DNA from: Rallus limicola
Taxonomy: Eukaryota; Chordata; Aves; Gruiformes; Rallidae
DNA length: 64,000 nucleotides
Direction: 5' to 3'
Assembly (NCBI GenBank): GCA_022605955.1
Contig: JAKCOZ010000014.1
Coordinates: 12,840,001 to 12,904,000 of the forward strand
Shown: positions 1 through 13,500 of the stretch, piece after piece
How the letters are laid out: each line of letters begins with the position of its first letter
Position numbering within the stretch: the first letter of the stretch is position 1
The notes under the pieces: model-generated
What the model was told of the DNA's origin: nothing
What the model saw: the letters and a program-made list of their open reading frames with translations, nothing else
The model's database searches: none
Translations under genes and position numbers: made by a program

Positions 1-3000
1 GTGAAACATGAGATCTTAAAGGAAATGAAGAGTAGGGGGAAAGAAGGATGCAAAGGAGAAGCTGTATCTTCACATGTGAGCTTTTTAAAAATCAGATTTA
101 CACCATACTTCAGAACAGCCCAGAAACAGTACATGGTCAAATGCTAAGCCAGGTTCTGTCAAAGTAGTGATGGATTAGTGAGCCAGACTTCCATACTCTC
201 TGTGAAGTGCAATGGTGCAGCTACGCTGCAGTTACTCACTGAAAGGACAACAAAGAACCAAACAAATTTTGTTCATCTCTCATTCCCATTCCCCCCCAGC
301 TAATAGACTTTGATAGGCAGAGACATAGTTTGATACCATGCACATGTAGCATCATCTTCTTTACTGGGAAACTCTGTCTTGTGGCAGATTTTTGCCACTG
401 GGATAACCTAAGGACCCTCTTTAATTTCAAATCTTGCCAAAAAGAAGCAAGTGTCTGAGCAGATAAGAAAGGTGATTCAGTTCCTTTTTTAGTTACAGAG
501 GACTGGTTCAGCACTGGAAACCTTTCAAGTGTAGATAGGAAGTAAATGTAGGAAGATTCAGGTTTTAAGACAGAGCCCCCTCCAGCAACCACACTCCTGT
601 CTGCAGGGACACGAGAAGAGGAGGCAATATTTAAAAAAGCAGATAAAGCAGCTGCTTGGGCGTGTAGCACGTATTCAGTGAGTCACTGCAAACTTAAAGA
701 GGTCAACCTCAGGAAGAATAATTAAAAAAAACCTCTAAAAATGGTTTTAGGACGGATTTCATTCTATTTATTTCAAACATTGAAGGGTGATCAGTGAGAG
801 AAGTAACACTGTCTGAGACAGAAGGGGCAGCAACCACTTGGATCCAGTTACTAAAGTGATAACCCTGCCTGCCAATTGGGAAACAACCACAGGCAGGCAG
901 GCATGCTTCCATGCTTTTTATTTCCTAGCAGCCTCCTCTGAGAATGGGAAAACACAGCCGCTTTCCTGAAAAATGTTTGCCATAGAATTGAAGCATGAAA
1001 TGGCAGCTTCTGATCCACAGCATCCTCCCTGCTCAGAAAACCTTCTGCCTAGAAAGCATGAAGATCCTGTACAGGTTCATCATCAGTGTATTTTAGATGC
1101 TCCACTGCCCTTATCACACGCTGCTGACATTCTGCATATGCTTTGTTATGCCAGCATTTTTATAGCTTTTGAGAAGTTGTAAAAGATAAAACTAACTGCA
1201 TACATATTTGTGCACCAGTTAATTAGAATATTCACATTTATTTAAATTCTTGGCATTCTGTGTTTTTTATCAGTTTCAAAGGTTACATCATTCTTATGGA
1301 TAAGCTGATCACCAAAGACTTCTGAAGTCTCTAAAAAAGGAGTTGACTTATAGGCAACAGTTCAGAGAAAACAGGAAATAATAGTCTGTTGAATATTAAA
1401 CCCATTCGTAATAATAAGCAAGCACTTTTAGATCTTTCACGGTATAACTCTGAGAATAGCTTTGACTGCAAATGCAATCAACTCTTCAAAAACACAATTA
1501 AAGCAATGTAAGGGGCAATTTTTCTCCCTGAATTTCTAACAGAATCTGTAGGTTTTAATGTTGGCTGCAATATACTTTCCTGGCTTTGAGCTTTCCCAGA
1601 AATGCTTCGGTTTTAGCCAAAGGTGTGTACTTTTTCTACACTGCCGTTCACTTAACCGGAACATAGGTCACTTGTGAAATAAGAGAACAAAGCTTTTCTT
1701 TTTTAAGAAAGAAGTATTTGGCAGAGTGGTTTCTGATGAGTACTAAGAACTTTTGCTTGAATCTGTCCACCTTTGAAGACTCCAGACTCTAGTATGTGAG
1801 CTGGAGCGGAGTAGACATATCAGAGGTGTCCTTGCCTCCACTATCATTGACCCCTCCCAGGAGAGCAATTTTTCCTTGACTATGAAAAATAATTAAGAGA
1901 ATTTTGGAGTGCTTGAGACTAGATGAAGTGCACACTCAATGTCCAGGACGTATTGTGTATTAATTCTTTTTATATCTTCTTAATTTGGTGCTTTCAAACC
2001 TGTTAAGAGTTTTTCACATGCATTGATTACAATCAAGCATGATTAGAGAGGTGATGATTTCACTCTCAGGAATAGGTATGTACTTTTTGGGGGGTAGATA
2101 TGTATTTTTAAGTATCTCAGGTGGCTGTTTTTACTGTTATCTTATTTCAGTGGTTTGAAATGTGAAATATTTTTAATGAACAAGGATAGCCATTCCCTTC
2201 CTAAGTCCTGAGGGTTTCAGAAGTCATTGTTTTACCTTCATCACCCAATTATGTTCTTTGAAGTTCCTCCAGTGTTAGAAGATAGGTTTTAAATATACCA
2301 GAACTTGCTTTATGATGGGAAGAAGTATTTTGGAAGAGTGGCAGCTGATGAGGGAGGACTGTTTTGTGAGGAAGAAAAAAAAAATTTGCTCTGAGAATTT
2401 AGAAGATGAAAAGAGGTGCTTGGGCTCAGACATTACAGTGTGAGAAATGGATCTGTTTTATTTGTTATTACCAGGAAAGTGGCTAATGGAAGCCCAGCAT
2501 TTAAAAGCAATTTCAGAACTAATTTAGTAATCAGGTAGAAAGGTGTTAACTGAAAATTAGTTACCTTGTTCATTTATAGCTCATCTCACCTAACTGATCT
2601 GTTCTTACTCTATAGATCTCAAAGCTTGATTTGTCAGGAAAAGTCATGGGGCATCTGCATGTGGGGAAGTTTGTACAGACATAACATCAGAAATGGCAAT
2701 GCAGAACAAAGCACTTCTTTTATTCTTCTTATTTCTAATATAGAGTTGGTAAATAAAACTAATGGCTGTTATCAACATCAGGTTATCCTAATCTATATAG
2801 TGAGTTAAATATATCTGTAAGGACCTTCCAGTCATCCTTTGCAGTCTGGCTTATAACTTTCTGGTCAGTTTTTTGCTCTTAATTTTTATTCTCAAAACTT
2901 TTCCAAACATCTTGTTGCTTATGACATCTGAAATCATAATGGAGTATAAGTTTGACTTTGGCTTTGTTAAATATAGGTTTCTATTGATTTAAACTATTTC

Positions 3001-3450
3001 TACTGCTACTTTATGCTATATACTATTATAACCTATGCCATTTAATGTACTAAGGACTGATGTGTTGGCTTAGATTAGCCACTTGACTTTTACCTGCTTA
3101 AAATAGCCAAGGTTGATCCTGTGTTTATGGACTACACAAAGTTTATGCCTTTACAGATCTTGGTTGCATCCCCATGCTGTCACCCTCTCTCACTGTGTTC
3201 TGCAGGTGTTCACAGCATAGCAGGGCAGGGAAGGGAAGAGGCTGCATTATCAATAAGGTGTTGGCAGAAGATTTACACATCACTTAGGGAGTTCCCTTCT
3301 TAAAGACCAGGCTTGAGAGTGTTCATTGGTGGTGTGTGTGCTTGGTATCATAGGTTGGGGATACAGAAAGCAACAAGGGAGCCAGATAATCTGCTGTGGA
3401 GGTTCATCCTGACAGGGCCCAGAGACAACTACAATGATTTTTTCTGCTTG
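1..3450. other. Non-coding stretch, no supported gene
   Basis: This is AT-rich sequence with many stops in all frames. The longest open frame is a 144-codon minus-strand frame (236-670). It has no recognisable domain, no convincing start context and no splice signals placed to make it an exon, so it is not called. I recognise no repeat family here. Short A/T runs and a G6 run near 2090 are the only simple-sequence features. Confidence 0.6.
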
Positions 3451-3510
3451 CAAGTTGTTGGCTTTTATCTATGTGACTTGGATGTCACATAGATAAAAGC
3501 CAACACCTTG
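3451..3510. repeat. Long near-perfect inverted repeat (hairpin)
   Basis: The left arm 3456-3477 and right arm 3484-3505 are perfect reverse complements over 22 bp, separated by a 6-nt loop (TTGGAT). One mismatch further out is followed by 4 more pairs, giving arms of 27 bp (3451-3477 and 3484-3510) with a single mismatch. A stem this long and clean is not expected by chance in unique DNA. It could be a foldback mobile element remnant, a template-switch product, or a hairpin RNA precursor. Nothing in the sequence decides which, and no flanking target duplication was recognised. Confidence 0.85.
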
Positions 3511-4274
3511 GTAAAATTTTCCTTATGTGAAGGAAATGTCATAGTCCTGCCATTCTAAACTTTTATGCTCTTAATCTTTCCTTGGCCTGAGTAGGTGGTA
3601 CTTTTATAAGGCCTTTTCTGTGTATTTCAGAGTGACATAGCAGAGATCCTTTTCTTTCATTGTTACCAGTTTCCTCAAGCTCTTGAGTAGTTTTTGGAGC
3701 TGGGTCAAGTTCCTGGTCCCCATAGTGGAGACACCAGCCATTTCCAAGTCCCTTCGTCCTCAGAGAATGGATTTCTTCTCCTTTCTGTTGAGAACCTCTT
3801 TCCTTGTCTGCCCCAGAGTTAAGGAAAGCCTCTGTGTTCTCCAAGTATCTTTTTAGTTGTGTTTCTTATCAAGTTAGTCTCTTCAGATGATTATCACGCC
3901 TACCATGTAGTATACAACTCAGTTATCACTAGCTTTGCTGTTCCCATTTAGAACCCAATTTACCATCAGATAACTGTTATGTCTAACTAAGAGGTGATCA
4001 CTGGAATTCTACATTTTCAGCTGTTCAATAATTTTGCTATGCAAATATATTTGTCATATCCCCTCCTGAGAATGTGAAGCTCTACAGAAGAGTAGTGGAA
4101 AAGATAACCAGCTACACATTCAAACTGAAGATTGCAATTTTATGCAAACATCCAAATAACCATACTGGGTCAAATTCCCTAAAGTGTTAAAGATGTGCTT
4201 TGGGTGTTTTTGTTTTGTTTTGGGTTGTGGTTTTTTGGGTATCTTTTGTGAAGGAGAAAGCATTTTAGAATGCT
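3511..4274. other. Non-coding stretch with one weak minus-strand open frame
   Basis: A minus-strand frame is open from about 3865 down to a TAA at 3563. Its product would be roughly 100 residues and hydrophilic, rich in Glu, Lys and Thr, with no domain I recognise. The nominal start is TTG, so the start is not biologically supported, and no convincing splice acceptor was seen upstream. A TG-rich run (about 4198-4240) precedes the tandem duplication. I do not call a gene here. The frame could be chance or a decayed exon. Confidence 0.4.
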
Positions 4275-4523
4275 GAACTTCATAGTTTGACTGCACAATG
4301 CTAGAAGTCATGATTAGGAAACAATAAAAAAAAAAAAATTGTGTAGTAATATGTACTCACACTCAAGTTCTTATTTCTCTTACTGCTTGCTACTGATGTT
4401 GAACTTCATAGTTTGACTGCACAATGCTAGAAGTCATGATTAGGAAACAATAAAAAAAAAATTGTGTAGTAATATGTACTCACACTCAAGTTCTTATTTC
4501 TCTTACTGCTTGCTACTGATGTT
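4275..4523. repeat. 126-bp tandem duplication (two copies)
   Basis: Copy 1 spans 4275-4400 and copy 2 spans 4401-4523. By eye the only difference is the internal A-run, 13 A in copy 1 and 10 A in copy 2, which accounts for the 126 versus 123 bp lengths. The junction is direct, with no spacer. Near-identity over the whole unit implies a recent duplication, probably by slippage or unequal crossing over. It may be length-variable between individuals, or an assembly artefact. The unit has no coding signal. Confidence 0.93.
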
Positions 4524-7500
4524 TTTTTTCTAGAAATCCCAATTATTCTTTCTAGATTTCCTCTAATAATGGGTTATTTGTAATGTAGGCTGTGGGTCCT
4601 TTTTTTGGACTTTTCTTAGCTGCACATTCAGCAAAACACCGAGTTCAAATTGTGAAGAAATGGCCCTAAATAATGGACTGTTGTTAGTGGTTCTTTGCCT
4701 GTGTTCATTATTGCTCATATTTTTCAGCTTTCTTACATTGTGCTGTAATGATAAATGCTCCCTTTGTGCCTCTGACCTTTAATACATTCATTAAATTTAA
4801 TGAGTTTAAAGTGTAAAAGAAAAAGAATCTTGACAAGCACAATTATCAGGAGTGTTATTTAATAGGGAAAAAAGGAACAGATTCACAAACATTAGCAGGT
4901 CTATACAAAACTACTTTGCACACTTTCTACCTGCTGTGATATTCTGTTGATACAATATGCTCAGTCTGATAGAAGTGTCAGGAAAAAATAGCTGCAGACA
5001 CTTGAAAACCGTTCCACCTATGTGGTGTGAGAGAATTTGCTGTTTTTCATAGTCTAGGGCAAGGCACTACTTATGTCCACTAGTGTCCACAGAGTCTATT
5101 ACAAAATGGAAACAAGTGTGTTGTCAGAAGAGTCAAAACTAAATTTTCGTTTGTTAACTTCTCATTTTATACAACGAGCTGAGCCTCTGCTGCCTTAGTT
5201 GTGGTTACCAACAGTTCTTGCATAACATACATATGTAATATGCTAGGAAAAACTTACCTATCCTTTTCAGAAAATTCTTCCCTTTGCATCGGTCTACAAT
5301 GATGCCCCAACCTTTTTTGGGAGTGGGGCATGCTCCCTAAGCTGTGTTTCGGTGAGAGAAGCTACTTCTACAGTGTCACTGCAGAGGAAATCTCTCCAAG
5401 GACAGACCGCAATTTGTCATCTCCCACTTTGTCATACTGAAGAGTACAAAAGCAGGAGTACAGACATGCAGATGTTTTGTTGGCAGAGAAAAGAGTGAGT
5501 TGTTGCTGGGCATTTTCAGCAGTCAGTTACCTTTTTTTCTGCTGGGCTTGTGAAGACCTGTATAAATCCAGACTTTGGGGCCCATATCTTTTGTTATTCT
5601 AGCAGTCAAAGCGGTTTTTCATGTGCAGACACCACAAGAAGCAGCCAATGTGGCACGCTACAGGCAATGACAATGCCAACACTGCCTGTTTTTTTTCCAG
5701 AACATTTACTTTCAACATTTCCTACCTTGTGCCCATGGGCTCTTTGGCCCAGTTTCTCCCAAAACTTTCATGCTTGGTCTTTTACCTAACTCCGGAACAG
5801 GCTGCCCCTGACACCATCTGAGTCCACGCTATTTTTCTTGTATGTATTAATGTGATTGTCAGTACTGGATTATTCATTTTGCATAGAAGGAGAACTTTCA
5901 TCTGCTTTACTCTGCCTTGACCATTTAGATTTTTGAGATAGGGACTGGCTTGTAGAAAGAAGTTAGCTAATTGCAAGGGTGCTACAGCAGTTGAGAACAA
6001 ATTAAAATCAGGGGCCCTAACTAGGGGGAGTGACTTTATTTATTTCCTCAAGATTTACATGTCATCTTGAGAACAACAGATAGAGATTTGAGCATAGGAA
6101 TGGATGAATTAGAACTATCTTTTGCTTATTAAAGAGGAAGGGCCAGCCATATCCTTTAAATACTAATTTTGTTTAGACTTTCAGATCAAAAAAAGAGATA
6201 AAACAAAGACTTTTAAAGCAATGGATAAAGGAGATTTATACAGTTATTTAAATGGGTAAATATTAAAATGTTGGCATCTTTTAAAGTTTTCATTAAAAGT
6301 GAAAAAACACAAGGAGGAGTTATCTCAGTAACGTGTGATCTAATTATTATGGGAGAAATGTGAAGAGGATCAGAGAACTTGTGTAAAGCCATTATGTACA
6401 TGTGATTCATAACTGGTCCAACCAGATGACAAAGATAACTGTACTGACCTTCTCCTAGACTTCTGCAGGTGACACCGCTGCTGAAACTCTGAGAACTTGT
6501 TGCAAAAATGTTGCATAAAGAGGGGAAGACATTTTATCGTTTAACATCTTACAAGTTCTCTGCTTAGACAAATCTGCATACCTGGTGCATCAGCTTTAGG
6601 GTCTTCCCAGAGAGAAAAGTATTTCGTTTCTCTTCCATCCTACCATTCTTCATTCTGACTCCAGCCTGAGCCAACACTTTCGAATTCAGGGTGACTTTGA
6701 CTGGCTATCAAGCTTATAACTCTATTTTCTATCTCTAATTCTCATATCCTAAACCTGTGACTTCTTTTTCTGTTTTCAAGCTCATATTTGGGCAAAAGTT
6801 ACTCTGACTTAATCCTATTGGAGATTTATATATATAAAAAAGGTTTTTGTATGTATTCAGCAAGGGTTTTACGAATTGGCTTGATAAAGCTCAAATAGCT
6901 TTACAGTAGCTATTGTCTATTCCATGATGCTGCTCTCTGAACATGAACTATGGCATTATATTGGAATTAGCCAGCCTGCCAGATGACTTCAGTCTTGTTT
7001 TAAACATGTTGATTGACGTGTCATTTTGCCTTTAAGAAAATAGTGGGATGCTGGAAAGAGTCTTCAATTTTAAACATCAAAGAATTGCTCAATTCATCTC
7101 ATTAGTTTTCAACCTTTCAAATACAATTGCAGATTACACTAATGATTATTTTAGTACTAGATAATCATCTAGCTGAAAATATTATTTTCATGGCTATTCA
7201 GTATATTAATTATTTACCATTGTTTTTACTCATGTTATTAGTAAATTCAAAGCTGAGGAAAACACTGTATTACGTGTCAAATTAATCAGAGCAAACAGAT
7301 TTCAGATCATCTCATACCTCTGTCAGTTGCCCTCAATCTGAGAATAGATAGCATGAAAAGACTTGATTTTAAATTCTTTTTTCTTTATTCATCAGATTTT
7401 ACTGACTGAAGTAGCAGACAGGAGGCATTATGATAATCTGTCCTAATTTTTCTTCAGAGGTACCCACTTTACATTCTAGGACCTAATGAATACTTCCAGC

Positions 7501-10500
7501 TCCAGTTTGTCCTTTCTCTTCTCTTAGGAAGGGTATTAAAAGTCTACATTCCTCCTCTTATCTTTTGAGCTGCCCCATGGTATTATGTCCTCATGTGGAG
7601 TGCTGTAACTTGTCTATATAATGCTTTTATAAGGAGTCCCAACGCTTTTTATACATATAATATTTATATATATAATATCAAAATGCTTTTGGCCACCGTG
7701 CAATCGTTTTATCTTCCTATGCCCTTTCTCTCTTTTCTCCTCTCCCTATTAAGCCTATATGCTTAATGTCAGGCTCTTTTCACTTAACTTCTTTATATCA
7801 AGAGTATTTTGCATTAACATCATCATTGTCCTTTGTATTAGTTTAAACAGATCAAAATATTTGAAGTACAAAATGATATCACATGTTTTTACCATGGGTC
7901 TCCTCTGCACCCACCTCTGTTCTCCATGGTATGATTTTGGGTTTTAAGTAGTTAGTAATTTCAAATCCCTTAGTTTTCTCAGTTCTGTCTTTTCCACCTC
8001 TGTAATAAACCTGTTTCTTTTTATAATATAAGCAACCTGAAATAAGGACAGAGGTTGAAATTCATTTTCATTCCACTGTGTTGGAATAATTTCCTTTGGG
8101 TTACAGTAGTCAACACGTGCTCAGAGATTGCACTGGTACAAAACCTGAACTTTTTTCCTGACATTCATGTTACTCATGGCAATAGAGTTACTCCTGGATA
8201 AGCTAAAAGGGAGCAGCACTTACCATAATCTCTCTTTGAAAAACAAAAAAAGGAAAACAATTCCCAATTTTCAGCTTTTTTTCAATCCATATTCTCTCCC
8301 TGTTTCATTATTTTGTTATGTTTCATTGCCTGACTCACTTATCTGCACGATTCTATTAGTCTGACCAGAGTGTATTGAGTTTTTCCCCTCTTCTATTTGC
8401 TGTTCCTTCTTTAACATGCATCGCTCCTGGCCTCCCATTATTTTAAAGTCATTAAAACTTTCATTTCCTTTCTTCATATCAGCCAGAACTAGTGGGCAAT
8501 GCTCAATCCCAACATGCTCTAACAGTCAAATCAGCCTCTGTAGCACTGAGTCCAGTTACATTTATCCACACCAGGAGAACTTACACCTGTTTTTTTATCC
8601 TGCCAGTCCCAAACTTCCTTAGGTCTGATGATCTCTCTCACAATGAAATGAGGCAATGGTAGAAAAGCCAGGTATGTCCAAGGATGTGGCTCTCATTAAT
8701 TATGTGGTGATACCCTGGAAGCAACTCTCTCAAATTCCCAGAAACTGGTGTTGCTCCTCTTCCCCTGTCTCAGAATGCTGATTCTGCAGGAGAAAAGCCA
8801 CCGAAATAATGACCAGCATTGACAGCTCCATCATCACTGACACAGCACACTGAGCAAGTGGCAGTCCTAAATGCAAGCTTTATTAGAAAATTCTCCATGA
8901 TACCTGCCAGGTATCATTGTGCCCAAGAGGCAGGCCATTCCCATGACCTATTGCTATATACCCAGGAAACTGCCTCTGTGGTACGCTAAATGGTTAGGAA
9001 ATCCCCACAGCACTTGAGTTACACAATAACCTCCTGGCAGGCACTTGTGATCTGTTTTTCTGTACAGTAGTGACAAGATTCTAACTATGCAGTTCAGGTT
9101 TTATTTAATCACTGATATAATTTCCTTTAACAGAATGTGTTTTATTTGGAAAACCCTGAACAATATAAAATGACGTTTTCTTAGCAAGACGATTGCTAGT
9201 GACAGACTGGCGGGAGCAGGGCTGTGTTCTGTGACTTGTACTGCTCTGACAAAATGAATGGGATGATGCTGAATTTTAGTCCCAGCTGAAGGTTAGTCCC
9301 ACCATTTGCCTTTGCTGCATGGCAGGAATAGAGGTGAAGTGTGGAGCCCTCTGGCAATCAGGGCATAAGCTGAAGTCCTTCACAAGCTTAACTGCCCCAA
9401 TGTCAAGCACTGCTGCAATGGCTTAGCATCTCTCCAGATGGGTGCTCCAGAGCAAGCAGGACCCACTGCAGGCAAACTTGGATGTGGAGGAGGGGAGAAT
9501 GTATTCCTTGTGTCAAGCCTGGACTGACCTAGCTCAGCTTTATCAGGATACTCAAGCCAGCCTGTCAGCAGATCACACTCTCCTATTGCATGAGCTAGTC
9601 TTTAGGTCTTTCCACATTAGGACTTTGGTGGGTTACTTTCTCATTTATTGAAAATACCTTCATGTTCTATGCTTCCTGTGTTAAACTGTGTTATCCAAAA
9701 CCAGGCATGAGAACAGAATGGTGCAGGGGTTGAGGCCAAAATACTGCAAAATCTAGAGAGCTTGGTGTATTTTTCCACTTCCTCTCCTCCAGTGTGTGTC
9801 AAATGAAATTTACTGAAAAGTTGACAAACTTGTCCTAGATTAAAAAGTTATGAAATGGAACCAAATGCATGCAATTTGCAATTCTTCATACAAAATCTTT
9901 TTTATTTGGCTTTCTGTAGCCTGGGTCTGCCATAGGCAAAAGTACAAATATCCTGTCGGGCTTATTCTGTCTTCTTTGAGTCATATCCCCAATCAGATAC
10001 AGGAGCAAGCAACCACAGCAAAAGTCAGACTTCTCCAAAGCTGTTGCCTAATAACTGTGAATGCAGAATTACATTTCAACACAATTTCAGCAGTTTTCTG
10101 AATAGCATTCACTGGTAGCCTCCGTAATTAGGGTCTGTTCACTGACGGTGGTATTTTCAGCCTGGTGTCAGCTTCCAGAAGAAGAAAATCCTATCTTTGC
10201 ATTTACAGGCTCATCAGCTGAAAGAGAATAATCTAAGGCTCTGCATGAAGAAGCACAGAGGCTGCAGTAAGGGTGAAGAGAAGCTCCTGCTTCCACAGGC
10301 TTTGTTGATTAACACGTAGTGGACACTGCAGGTAAAACTAGTCTTCAAGCAAAAATTGAAAGTGATAACAGGGAGCCTATTTTGTGAATCCTGATAAGGT
10401 GGGCTGCCAGGAGGTCTGTGTGGGATGAAGGAATAAAGATGGAGAACAAAATGAACACAGCATTGATACTGATTTGGGTTTTGTTCTTCATTCTTACCTC

Positions 10501-13500
10501 TACTTTTTAAAAAATATTTTTAAGAAGGATATAAATAATCTGCCATGAAATGTTAAATAAGTGATTCCAGCATAATAGTCCCCTAATGCTTGCTCCAACC
10601 CCTCCTTCTTAGTTATTGAAAGAGTATGAAAAATGCAAATCACTGAACTCAAAAACTTCCAGCCTCAGTAACTGAGGTAACAGGTTTTTGTTTACAAGAA
10701 TAGCATAGCACTCTGCAGCATAAACCTTCAGTTAATCCTTTGGTGCAACCTACGATCATAGACTGCTTGGCATTATCAGATTCTCTTTTAGCTGTGCCAT
10801 AAACACAGTAAGTTAAAAATGCTTCAGGCAGCTAAAATGACATGTTTGAAATTTTGGGCTTGGTTTTTTTTATTCTTCATTCAATTGTGCTAACGGGGGA
10901 AAAAGGTGAGGGGGAGAGAAGATCAGAGGAAACCCACACAGGTTTTAAAAATAGATTTTGAAAGGCAATGTACCTTATTTATGTATTTTACTGTCTTGTT
11001 TTTTTCCCCCTTCAATCCCTGTCTCTTTATGTGGGTGTAGGTACAGATCCTTACATAAGGTGGGCGAAATGGGTGTCAGTGGGAGTGGTGCAGTGCTACT
11101 CTAGATATGATTAGTTGTAAAGACTCAGTTTTGGCTGTCTAAATTTTGGTGCTTACCCTAGATTCAGGTTAATTGTGTAGGATGTGCCTGTGGGTCAGGG
11201 AGAAATCAGGCTGCATCCCTGTTTGCGGAGGCAGGACCTGGGCACACACCACCTTTTCTTTCCCTGTGTCCTGGTGCACACATGAGTAGGAAAATGATAT
11301 AAGCCATTCACACAGGTCTTTTCACCTGGATAATGAGGATGACTGAGCATGCCATCAACTGCCCAGTGTCTCTGTTTGCCATACCTGGCTTAGGTTTCCT
11401 TGATAACCCTCATAGGTGTCTGCAGAGCTTAACCATACTCTGGGCAAGTCAATGTCTTTCCTTTGACTGTGAGGGAAGCTAGGACCAAATGTACTTCCAA
11501 CATAAACTACTTGAGCAAATGTCTCAAGTTGGGTGGGAAGTAACAATCAAAAACTCTGTCTTCTGAAAAAAAAATATGTACACAGGGAATTATTTAAAAC
11601 GTACCTTTCCTTGTCCTTTTTCCTACTGTGAAGCCCGAGGCTGAATCCTGTTAACATTAAATAGGTGTTTGGCATAAGAATGCACTCGGTGCATCTCAAA
11701 TGTGATGGGGTTATTCCTTCATCTGTTTTTACTAGTCTGACAAAAAACCCAAGTGTGTTTCTTCAGTTTATTTATATAGCCTGTATCTTCTCAGCCATTA
11801 CCACCTTCCTCAACAGCTTTTATTGCACTATATTATTCTGTCTTTAGTCTTCCTTCTCTTATTCACCAGATACACATGTACATATGCATTTTCTGTGTGC
11901 TGCAGTGCAAACTACTGCTTTATCCTAAGAGGAGTATTTGCATACTAGAGAGCAAGGGTCCTTCAAACTTTATTTTACTCTCGAAAAACCCTTAAGGCCC
12001 TGAAGAACATGTGCTAGATGTTTTCCATTCCACTACTTTAAAACAGTTTGAGTAGTCCTGTAGGGATGGCAATGCCTGTGGCACTTTGAGCACATTATTA
12101 CTACTGCCTTAGGTTCTGTAAGATGACAAGAGAAATAGAGTGGTTATGGGCTTTTGAATGAGTACTGTCAGAGGGTAGTAGTTGTGATTTCTGCAATGTG
12201 GGCTTCTCTCAAGCTACTCTGTGAACAGTAGTACCTTGGAGGAACTGCTGACATTACCTTAGAGAAAATGAACTAACAGGGCCTCAACCAGCTGCTTTGG
12301 ATCGTTGTTTCTGGCAAACAATATTATCCTCTTGGATAGCTCTCTCACTGCTGGAAGATCCAGCAAGCACTGAAGTGCTGAGGCATGTTGTGTTTTCAGG
12401 CACCTGTGAAGATAAATTGATCATGATCATTTTTGAGGTAAGTGCCCCCCAGTCAGGAGATGAAAAATTAGTCCTCTGGTTTGTTAGTTATTTTCTGTGT
12501 AGCTAAACCAGATTTTTAAATCTGCTAATGTTTCTTCCAGTGAAAAGCAAATCTGTATAGAAAAAAAATCATTCCAGATAAACTCTCAGTTTCCATTTCT
12601 GTGTTTTTTCCCCACATACTGACGCAGTATGCTCCAAGGCATTTCATTTTACTTTTAGTATTTCTGAAGAGGAAAAACTCATCTTCTATGTGTGGTTTCA
12701 GGAAGGTTTTATTTCTCTTTTAGCATTTTGTGTCTCTCTGAAGCTGGACTAATCAAAGGCATGGATTCACCACTCTCTTCCCAAGTAGCACCAGACGGAA
12801 TAGTACATACACCTACCGCCTGCAGTCACGACTGCAGCTAGACGTGTACCCCTCCCTCTTTTCTCTCTCATAAGTGATAATTCTTTTCTGTCACCCTTTA
12901 TCTTATCTTCCTAGATTATTAACACTGTGGGGCAACAATATTTCTTTGCTTTGTGTTTTTACTGCACCTAGAATAATGGGATGCTGAACTGTCTTATAGT
13001 TTCTGGGAAAAATTGAACCACGATAAATTCCGTGTTTTGTAAAGACAGCATACGGTTCCAAATAGCAGGAAAACTACCAGCTAGACATTATTTTGTCCAT
13101 TCAAGGATGGGGGGGAGGAGACAAAAAAGATATGTTGTTCAAAAGGCTTTATCTTTCTTTTATATTACATTTTTGCTATTATGAGTTGCTGAAGCACTGC
13201 CTAAAGCAGCTCCTAGATTTCTAATATAATGACCATGTTGTTAAAGGTCTTTTTTCTGAGCCCCCGGCTATGTTCTCATTCTCTTATTCCCATTCATTTT
13301 TTTCTCAGCTTTCTGTTCCCTTCCCCAGTGTGAGTGGCACTGATGGAGCTACCGGGTCATTCCTGCCACTAATAACATAACCAGTCCGATAACCATCAGG
13401 GATCTCATTAGATTGCTAGCTATCAAGTCTCCTTCTGCTGTCTGGGTTCGGTGCTGTGGCATATACTGATTGTTTTATTTAAAAAAAAAATCTCTTTGTT

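Noticed and set aside
5310..5332. ATGCCCCA...TGGGGCAT short inverted repeat
   Set aside because: Only 8 paired bases, with no conserved context. Likely chance.
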